Source of the DNA: Bacteroidetes bacterium UBA2322
GTDB taxonomy: Bacteria > Bacteroidota > Bacteroidia > Chitinophagales > UBA2359
Assembly: GCA_002345145.1 (NCBI GenBank)
Contig: DDVC01000211.1
Location: 1-30,391, forward strand
Length of the DNA stretch: 30,391 nucleotides
Reading direction: 5' to 3'
Below, in pieces: positions 25,301 through 30,391 of the stretch (positions are counted from its first letter, which is position 1; the number at the start of each line of letters is the position of its first letter). The translations under genes and the position numbers were made by a program. The notes beneath the pieces are model-generated. The model ran no database searches and was not told where the DNA came from. It saw only the letters and a list, made by a program, of their open reading frames with translations.

Positions 25301-28300
25301 GAGGTAAACCCGTTGGGTCCCGTCCAGCTATAAGATATATTACTGCCTCCCGGCACACCTCCGGTCATAAAAATTTCGGCAGTGAGTTGTAAGTCTTCGC
25401 CGCTACATACGGGTCCGTTGTTATCGGGTACAGCATCGGGTATGCCATTTACGGTAATAGTAGTAGTAGCTGTACTGCTACAGCCTGCCGCATCGGTTAC
25501 GGTTACATTGTAAGTAGTGGTAGTGGCAGGGCTTACGCTTATAGAACCGGTATTTGCCCCATTGTCCCAATTGTAAGTATCGCCTCCGCTTGCCACCAGC
25601 GTAACACTTGCACCTGCACAAATAGTTTGGGGCGGAGTTAAGTTGGGCACAGGTAGCGGATTTACGGTAACCGTAGTGGCTGCTGTGTTGCTACATCCGT
25701 TGCTATCGGTAACAGTTACAGTGTAGGTAGTAGTGGCAGTAGGGCTAACCGTTACGTTTTGCCCTAATAAGCCCGGACCCCAGTTATACACCTGCCCTCC
25801 CGATGCCGAAAGGTTTGCCGATTGACCACTGCAAATAGGCGGCACTGGGGCGGCGGTTGGCGTAGGTATCGGGTTTACAATAATGGTTCGGCTGGCAGTA
25901 GAAATACAGTTGCCTATAGAAACAGTAACCGTGTAAGTAGTAGTAGTTTGCGGCTGAACGGCAATGATAAATCCGTTATCGCCGTTACTCCATGTGTAAT
26001 TATCGCCACCCGATGCTCCAAGCAGTATTAAATCGCCGGCACAAATAGGTGGATAGGGGTCTATTACTGCCACAGGTTGTGCTACTATATTGATATTATG
26101 GTTGCTAACAGCAGTACAGCCAAGTGCATTGGTAACGGTAACGGTAAAGGTAGCCGGACCCGCAGGGGTAATGGTTATGTTTTGTCCCGATGCTCCGTTA
26201 GACCAGTTGTAAGTATTGTAACCCGCCGGACCATTTAGTGTAAGCGGCTCGTTAATACAACTTGGGTAGTCAACAGGTGGAATGGTAGGTATCACCTCTG
26301 AAATGGTAGCGCTGCCAACTGCGGTACAGTTATTAACATCGGTAATAGTAACTGTATAAGTACCCGGTGTGCTAACCGTTATGCTTTGTCCAAAACTGCC
26401 GTTACTCCATGCATATTCTATATAACCGGCAGGAGTGGCGGTAATGGTACTGGTTACACCCGGGCAAATGGTAGGGTTATTAGGGGTAGCTGTTACAGTA
26501 GGTTGGGGGTTGGCAGTAACGGTTACGGCAGCCGTACCGGTACAGCCGCCTGCATCAGATACGGTTACGCTATAAGGTCCGCCAACAGGTACGTTGGTAA
26601 TAGTTTGCGTATTACCCAATCCACCCGACCAGATATAAGTTGCAAAACCTGCACCGGCATCAAGCGTAGTGGTTTCACCCGAACAGAGTGTTAGGTCGCC
26701 GGTAATTGCCGGGTTCAGGTTGGCTGCCTGTGTTACCGTTACCTGATTTGAACCGGTACACCCATTGGCATCAGTAACTGTTACGGCATATACTCCAGCC
26801 GTAGTAACAGTAATGGAGCTATTAGTACTTCCGCCCGGTGCCCAAACCTGAGAGGCAAACCCGCTAACGGATAGCGTAGTGTTGCCACCCGTACAGAAAG
26901 TAGTAGAACCACCAATGCTGGGTGTTGGCAGTGCATTTACCCCCACCGGTACCGATATGGTAGTAGAGCAGCCCTGTGCATTGGTTACCGTAACAGTGTA
27001 GGTAGTACTTGCCGTAGGCGTAACGGTTACGCTTGCACCGCTACCTAAACCGTCTGACCAGTTATAGGTGAAACTGCCGGGTAAAGTAAGGGTAACACTA
27101 TTACCTTGGCAAGTATTAAATGGCGGCGGTGTGGGTGGGGTTATGTTATTGACTGTTACTGCGCCGCTGGCGGTGGCAGTACAGCCTTGTGCATTGGTTA
27201 CTGTTACAGTATAAGTAGCGTTAGAGGCAGGCGAAACGCTGATGGTAGCGCCGGTAGCGCCGTTAGACCATGTGTAGCCGGTGTAAGGTCCACCCGATGC
27301 AGTGATGCTAACAGCACTGCCTGCACAAACTTGGGCAGGTGATATAGTGGGCGGGGTTATGGTATTTACGGTTATGGTGGCGTTGGAGGTAGCAGAGCAA
27401 CCATCGGCATTGGTTACCGTTACGGTGTAAGTGGTAGTTGTAGCAGGATTGACCGTAATAGATTGGGTATTACTTCCCTGCGACCACAGATAAGTAGTGA
27501 AACCGGTGCCTGCGTTTAAGGATATTGGTGTGCCTTGGCAGGTAGCTTGCGGTTGTAAGTTTGGTGGCACTATATTAGAACTGATATTTACCGTAGCAGT
27601 ACCGCTGGCAGTACAACCTGCCGCATTGGTTACCGTAACCTGATAGGAGGTAGTTACGGTAGGGTTTACGTTAATGGTTTGTGATGTAGCGCCGGTTGAC
27701 CAGAGGTAGTTGGTGTATCCTCCGCCAGCGTTAAGGGTTGCCGATGAACCTGAGCATATAGAAGGACTTACTAACGTGGGCGGGGTAATAGTATTAACCA
27801 CCACTACCGAGCTGGCAGTACCACTACAGCCATTTACATCGGTAACCGTTACTGAATAAGTGGTAGTAGCGGCAGGTGTTACCGTTATGCTGGCAGTAGT
27901 TGCTCCATTGCTCCAAAGGTAAGTGCCACCGCCTGATGCAGTAAGGGTTGCTGAATCGCCGTTACAGCCCGAAGTAACCGGGGGCAGCGATGGGTTGGGC
28001 GCCGGGTTAATGGTGATGGTTTGTGTGGCGCTTCCACCGCACGGAGGTGGTATAGTGTAGGTGATGGTATAAGGACCAGTACCGCTACCCGCCGCTAGTG
28101 CAAAACTGAACTGCCCGCTGGTGTTGGTTCCGCCCAAAATACCCGGACCCGACCAAGTTCCACCGGGTAAACTTGCAGTAAGCGTAATGTTTCCGGTAGC
28201 GCCCGAACAAGCCGCCGATACCGGGTTTATGGTGGGTATGCCTACCGGATTGACCACAATTTGTATGCTTTGTGTACTTGCCCCGCAAGAGTTACTGACC

Positions 28301-30222
28301 GAATACGTTATGGTGTAAGGACCTGCCCCACTTGCAAGCGCTACTGCCGGGTCAAATACACCGGTGGTGGGGTTTACCCCCGGTCCCGACCATGTGCCCC
28401 CCACGCTGGCTGCTGAAAGCGTAACCGGAGCATCGGTTCCGCAGAATGGACCGGCAGGAGCAATGGCGGCATTAGGAGGAGCATTACTTACGTTTACCTG
28501 AACATTTGCCGTAGTAGTTCTGCCACACGCATCAGTAACAGTTACTGAATAAGTGGTGGTGGTTACCGGACTAACAAAAGTAGCCGGGCCGTTAGTGCCA
28601 TTGCTCCACAAATAGGTGTAGGGTGTAAAGGTACTTCCCGATGCAATGACCGCAATCAATGCCTGCTCTCCCGGGCATATAGTGGGCGGGTTACTGATAA
28701 AAGAGTTAAACGGTTCGGGGCTGTCATAAATGTTGAGCTGTGCCGGAGGTGGATTGGTACAATTACAAAGCAATACGTTTGCCTGCACAATGATAGACTC
28801 AAAACCTTCAACAAATAAATCGGCAAAAGCGGTTACAGGCACCTGAACCGACATTTGTCCGGGTGGTATTACCACCTGACTGGGTAGCGGAGCATAGTCC
28901 ACTCCCGGTGTAGCTACACCACTCACCGTTATGTTAAACACAATAGGTTGGGTAAGGTCGGTAGGTAAACTTCGGGTAAACTCAAAATAACCGTCTTGGC
29001 AACCTTCGTAGGCATCTACTGTGCCGGTACTGGGCACAAATGCCGAAACCGCTACAGCGTTACCGGCGTTAAAACTATTGCCGGCTAAGAATACAGCCGA
29101 GTCAAAAATCGAGTCCCCCGCATCGGCTACGGCAAGGGTAATGGTATAGGTTTGACAAGGTGTAAGCCCCGATGCAGTAGCGGTTAACAGCGTTGTGTAA
29201 CCGTCAAACTGGGTTATGATGCTACCGGTTGGGTTGGCAACATAATAAATGTTGTTATTGCCGGCATTTACATTGTCAATAGAAACCGGCAGCGAAGTGC
29301 CGGGTACTAAGGCTATATTTTGCAATGGCACACCCGGTCCTTGAATAAAAAAACCAAATACGTCATTGAAAGAAGAGCTTACCCATTCGGGATATTCCTC
29401 TGAACCAAATACATACTGGAAAGATACAGAACTTGTGAGGGGGGTAAAACTAAATGTTAATACCGCTGCATCAAACAATGTATAACCCGGTATAAGAGGC
29501 TGCAAGATAGGCGCTCCGGGGCTACCCAATCCTGTTCCGGCGCTGCCGCTATTGTTAGGACCCTGAGCAGTAGTTACATTGCCCGATGATATGATAATAC
29601 CATTTGGCATACCAAGGCTGGCGCCGTTGGTAAAAGCGCCTATAGAGTTAGGATTGCCGGTAAAATTAATATTGGAAACCTGTGCACAACCCGTAACAAA
29701 TACATTTTGCACCAACCATGACGGATTGCTGTTGTTGCCGCCGGTTTGAATGGTAACAGCCGTTGGTGGTGGTGGTGGGGTTACCACTCGGTAAGCAATA
29801 AATGCACAAGTAGTATTGTTGGCACAACCAAAACCGGTAAGGTATATAGAAAAAGTGCCGGTTGTGGTTGCCGTCCAAACTAATTGCGACTGAATGCCGC
29901 AAAAGTCATCGTTGTAAGCGCCGGCAATGCCTGCATTAGAGGCGTTGTTGATAGACAACTCGGTATCCCATGTAGCGCTTCCGCCGTTGGAGCAAAGAGT
30001 AAAAGTAAACTGCTGTCCGGCGGTGGCATTAAAGGTGAAATAATCGCCGCCGGTAATACATCCTGTGGTTTGCCAAGTGCCGGTAGGGTTAATGTTGCCA
30101 AGGTTTAAAGCCCCGGCATTAGCGCTGATGCTGCACTGAGCGGTTGTTTCCTTGTAGGAAAGTAACAGCAAACCAAGAACCAACAAAAAGGCAAAATAAT
30201 GAAGTGTAGAGGTTTTCTCCAT
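19360..30222 (-). CDS. Giant secreted adhesin-like protein with SprB repeats and T9SS type B (CHU_C) sorting domain
   Basis: The protein has 3620 residues. I start at MEKTSTLHYFAF because it begins a clean signal peptide (about 1-29, ending TTAQ). The frame extends 23 codons further but only with a TTG and no signal logic. Domains: PPC-like (about 30-150), choice-of-anchor L (about 155-386, with VFGSEEYPEW and FNDVFGFFIQGPG), Calx-beta-like (about 387-502), and 22 Ig-like modules (506-2125). Then come 14 SprB-type repeats (2126-3200), an Fn3-like domain (about 3203-3280), a GTFSGAG Ig-like domain, PKD-like (from V3364), an Ig-like module, and the CHU_C gliding-motility C-terminal domain (3532-3620, starting IIPNAFSPNGDGEND). 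Type IX secretion should export it and keep it on the cell surface. By analogy with SprB it may serve adhesion or gliding. Most modules have two Cys, which may pair. No adjacent PorP/SprF is seen. Confidence 0.93.
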   Translation of the reverse strand: MEKTSTLHYFAFLLVLGLLLLSYKETTAQCSISANAGALNLGNINPTGTWQTTGCITGGDYFTFNATAGQQFTFTLCSNGGSATWDTELSINNASNAGIAGAYNDDFCGIQSQLVWTATTTGTFSIYLTGFGCANNTTCAFIAYRVVTPPPPPTAVTIQTGGNNSNPSWLVQNVFVTGCAQVSNINFTGNPNSIGAFTNGASLGMPNGIIISSGNVTTAQGPNNSGSAGTGLGSPGAPILQPLIPGYTLFDAAVLTFSFTPLTSSVSFQYVFGSEEYPEWVSSSFNDVFGFFIQGPGVPLQNIALVPGTSLPVSIDNVNAGNNNIYYVANPTGSIITQFDGYTTLLTATASGLTPCQTYTITLAVADAGDSIFDSAVFLAGNSFNAGNAVAVSAFVPSTGTVDAYEGCQDGYFEFTRSLPTDLTQPIVFNITVSGVATPGVDYAPLPSQVVIPPGQMSVQVPVTAFADLFVEGFESIIVQANVLLCNCTNPPPAQLNIYDSPEPFNSFISNPPTICPGEQALIAVIASGSTFTPYTYLWSNGTNGPATFVSPVTTTTYSVTVTDACGRTTTANVQVNVSNAPPNAAIAPAGPFCGTDAPVTLSAASVGGTWSGPGVNPTTGVFDPAVALASGAGPYTITYSVSNSCGASTQSIQIVVNPVGIPTINPVSAACSGATGNITLTASLPGGTWSGPGILGGTNTSGQFSFALAAGSGTGPYTITYTIPPPCGGSATQTITINPAPNPSLPPVTSGCNGDSATLTASGGGTYLWSNGATTASITVTPAATTTYSVTVTDVNGCSGTASSVVVVNTITPPTLVSPSICSGSSATLNAGGGYTNYLWSTGATSQTINVNPTVTTSYQVTVTNAAGCTASGTATVNISSNIVPPNLQPQATCQGTPISLNAGTGFTTYLWSQGSNTQSITVNPATTTTYTVTVTNADGCSATSNATITVNTITPPTISPAQVCAGSAVSITASGGPYTGYTWSNGATGATISVSPASNATYTVTVTNAQGCTATASGAVTVNNITPPTPPPFNTCQGNSVTLTLPGSFTYNWSDGLGSGASVTVTPTASTTYTVTVTNAQGCSTTISVPVGVNALPTPSIGGSTTFCTGGNTTLSVSGFASQVWAPGGSTNSSITVTTAGVYAVTVTDANGCTGSNQVTVTQAANLNPAITGDLTLCSGETTTLDAGAGFATYIWSGGLGNTQTITNVPVGGPYSVTVSDAGGCTGTAAVTVTANPQPTVTATPNNPTICPGVTSTITATPAGYIEYAWSNGSFGQSITVSTPGTYTVTITDVNNCTAVGSATISEVIPTIPPVDYPSCINEPLTLNGPAGYNTYNWSNGASGQNITITPAGPATFTVTVTNALGCTAVSNHNINIVAQPVAVIDPYPPICAGDLILLGASGGDNYTWSNGDNGFIIAVQPQTTTTYTVTVSIGNCISTASRTIIVNPIPTPTAAPVPPICSGQSANLSASGGQVYNWGPGLLGQNVTVSPTATTTYTVTVTDSNGCSNTAATTVTVNPLPVPNLTPPQTICAGASVTLVASGGDTYNWDNGANTGSISVSPATTTTYNVTVTDAAGCSSTATTTITVNGIPDAVPDNNGPVCSGEDLQLTAEIFMTGGVPGGSNISYSWTGPNGFTSDQQLPIIPNASAAESGTYTLVVTVNGCPSAPNTTLVTILETPTAIPTNNGPACADDVQLFGNASVSGPSTWLWTGPNGFTSTLQNPTLFGATAASGTYTLVATVNGCPSEPQTTDVVVNPLPTVAIGGIPVICPGGSTTLQATGGYTQYAWSIGFNGASIGNSANINATTGGIYVVTVTDANGCQAVQDITVTVGTNPSFTVDGGTICEGDTLTLVSPAGYPLYAWSNGLDTKNIDAAPTTTTTYSVTVTDAAGCSGSASATVNVNAAPPLDIVGNSSICLGNSAILTAQSTPGYNYVWSNGATAPAIPVSPTPVGDYTYSVTVTNPANSCSATDSFVLNVGSNLTPPPINATICAGGSATLNAGTFDTYLWDTGATTQTITVSPTTSGATYTVSVSDATGCTGSTTATVTINNNPTVDVTGVQSCGNPAVLDATPGFVSYLWNNSATTPQVSVTIGGTYVVTVTDGNGCTASDNFVVTPQPNPNLTLVSANDGTCGNANGSITVSGTGGTGTLTYAWSHNAGLNSSTANGLSANTYTVTITDTNGCSATQSATIGNIAGPVITAMTPTNASCSIANGNISVTTSGGTSPLNYVWSHNATLNSPDATAINTGSYTITVTDANNCTTTQTASITNLTGPTLALGTVTNAACGVADGTASVVATGGTAPLSYSWSNNPGLNSPNATGLAAGSYIVTVTDANGCTDTEPVAVANDGAPTLNIGTVANATCGNSNGSVTTVVSGGTGTITYSWSHNPGLNSPDATDLSAGDYFVTITDENSCIEVETVTIINIAGPTLQVTTIGTDFCGNGVGSLTVTPTGGTAPFNYTWSAAGAPNNPTITGLTAGSYSVTITDDNGCTATQTATVPATTNPTLTVTNETPASCAANDGTATVSATGGVLPYTYSWQSNPGLNAPAATGLAAGSYGVTVTDNNGCTASTTVNISQLNTPTLILDGTTNATCNQNNGTATVSGSGGVAPYTYAWSNNPGLNNPTATGLAAGTTYTVSLTDAANCTISIDVSVSADPVPSVLIDVIVPSTCGDPNGSMSVLPSGGEAPYSYSWSGNPGLNSTTNTNLAAGNYTVTLTDGNGCTATVTGNIATSAPPLVTQGATTNASCGLSNGSMTFTVSGGTAPYSYLWSHDDTVNAPTATGIASGSYTVTVTDANGCTSFQVNSIGDTTPPTLAVNNVTDATCGQNNGSITFSASGGTGSYTYNWSPNTATGPSASGLGQGSYSVTVTDGAGCTATLSADVAASDAPVLAIGSTTDATCGDANGSITFTTTNGTAPYSYSWSNAGGTNSPTQSGLVGGTYSVTVTDDLGCTAGLSATITTSTVPVLAVGTITPASCGQADGSANVTVSSGTGPYSYTWAHAPGLNSPDAPDLAVGTYNVTVTDALGCTDDLSLTVNTLNGPVLSLVSTNPALCGNDNGSITFAASGGTGALSYQWSHNAALNSLTATDLAPGSYTITVADENGCTNLLSATVTAFDSPAASLAATGSACGLTDGTATATVTGGTAPFSYAWSYAGAPNSPDATGLAPGDYSVTVTDANNCTATADVTVPGNMPPPAPTCGLITNTSLEFVWAAVPGATGYEISIDGGAPETLPAGTTAYTVPGLAQGATVTITISALGPVECGNSVTVSQSCTTLSCPALTPEILGLAATYCVDASAVTLSGNPEGGTFSGAGISGNSFDPATAGVGTHIITYDYSPDGFCLYSNTQPVTVVDLPVAAFTAPATICLGEQATFVFSGAAAAGSTYNWNFGNAGTQTGTGPHNVSWNSPGNYNASLQVTTPDGCTAQTSAPVGVSSVNVTATTDPAYVNTGQSAQLTAAATSALNGSITYTWTLTGGNISCTDCPNPIASPVDDLTTYTVTALDEFGCQATASVNVGVIYQKAVIIPNAFSPNGDGENDVFRLSGINVESVNLYIYDRWGGQMFQMIGETIEKGWDGVARGKEAELGVYVYYAEVTYTDGTTEFFKGNVTLIR
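20626..23847 (-). repeat. Array of 14 SprB-type repeats in the giant gene
   Basis: Fourteen units of about 77 residues (231 bp). Each has the frame CG-xxNGS, SGGTxPYxYxWS, NPGLNSPxATGL-AGxYxVTVTDxNGC. Spacers between units are TLxxGT-like. At DNA level several units share near-identical stretches around the NPGLNSP codons, so recombination between units is possible. The pattern is that of SprB repeat domains from Flavobacterium gliding adhesins. Confidence 0.85.
23848..28707 (-). repeat. Array of 22 Ig-like modules in the giant gene
   Basis: Units of about 70-85 residues. The dominant type (18 units) has xxICxGxxxTLxASGGxxYxWSNG, then TTTYTVTVTDxxGCSxTA. Modules 2-3 are a different type (GTWSGPGV), and modules 16-17 another (WTGPNGFTS). 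Both odd types come as adjacent pairs. Confidence 0.8.
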
Positions 30223-30254
30223 ATCTTTTAAGTTTAAAATTTCAAATGAACAGC

Positions 30255-30286
30255 TAAAAATAGGGGGTTTTTTAATTCTACGCAAA
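30255..30286 (-). promoter_or_regulatory. Promoter candidate for the giant adhesin gene
   Basis: On the minus strand TTTG (30286-30283) and TATTTTTA (30262-30255, one base from TAnnTTTG) are 20 nt apart, close to the Bacteroidota spacing. Transcription would start near 30250, giving a leader of about 28 nt. This also supports the ATG at 30222 over the upstream TTG at 30291. Confidence 0.5.
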
Positions 30287-30391
30287 TACAAATGGTGTTT
30301 TTGCGGACAATTACCTCATTTTTTGTAAAATTGGCTTAAAACTACGAGCATTTTAACTTTTGCAGACTAATTTTAACGGTAAATGGTTGTA

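Noticed and set aside
19837..29902. Many open frames of 60-100 codons on both strands inside the giant adhesin gene
   Set aside because: They are shadows of a low-complexity repeat-coding sequence (Thr/Val/Gly-rich codons) and show no domain or start signal of their own.
19360..30222. Regularly spaced similar sequences that could suggest a CRISPR array
   Set aside because: Units are about 210-230 bp, diverged and in frame; they are protein repeats, with no short identical direct repeats and unique spacers.
30223..30291. 23-residue N-terminal extension of the giant adhesin
   Set aside because: It starts with TTG, spoils the signal peptide and covers the promoter candidate; the ATG at 30222 is better.

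Overview
The window looks like chromosome of a free-living member of the Bacteroidota. The evidence is a giant secreted protein with SprB-type repeats and a gliding-motility/type IX secretion C-terminal domain, a DUF3822 gene paired with rsmD, Bacteroidota-style TAnnTTTG promoter elements, and mostly absent Shine-Dalgarno sites. I cannot name the genus. I see no rRNA, tRNA, CRISPR array, transposase or phage gene.

Left part (1-9242): mainly housekeeping genes. A repeat-rich intergenic mosaic (1-390) is followed by a small membrane protein (minus strand), then an ABC-F ATPase and tatC (plus strand). A minus-strand operon follows, read from 7546 down to 3800: an unknown anchored protein, DUF3822, rsmD (16S rRNA methyltransferase), coaD (coenzyme A synthesis) and a cysteine desulfurase. 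The last two overlap by ATGA. Divergent from this operon are a PaaI-type thioesterase and hemB (haem synthesis). Families of 7-bp tandem repeats sit directly on the stop codons of three genes here.

Middle part (9242-19172): an exopolysaccharide or O-antigen-like locus. One membrane glycosyltransferase is on the minus strand. A 480-bp divergent control region follows, then a plus-strand series: a Wzc/Wzz-like chain-length protein with a divergent P-loop domain, a Wzx-type flippase, a GT4-like glycosyltransferase, a hexapeptide acyltransferase, a possible 38-residue membrane peptide, a Wzy/ligase-like polymerase and a GT2 glycosyltransferase. These would build, decorate, flip and polymerise a lipid-linked glycan. 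No initiating sugar-phosphate transferase or outer-membrane Wza exporter is present. Two hairpins lie between the acyltransferase and the polymerase.

Right part (19360-30222, minus strand): one gene for a 3620-residue secreted adhesin-like protein. In order it has a signal peptide, a PPC-like domain, a choice-of-anchor L domain, a Calx-beta-like domain, 22 Ig-like modules, 14 SprB-type repeats, Fn3/Ig/PKD-like domains and a CHU_C (type B T9SS) sorting domain. A strong terminator separates it from the convergent polysaccharide locus, and a good promoter candidate lies just upstream.

The most interesting points are: one fully degenerate composite ATP site in the ABC-F protein; loss of the catalytic-motif Asp in RsmD; stop-codon-linked heptamer arrays; a terminator-like hairpin inside a tiny ORF of the polysaccharide operon; a pseudokinase-like Wzc; and the two-block architecture of the giant protein with no PorP/SprF partner in view. 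I did not find a clearly new defence or mobile system.
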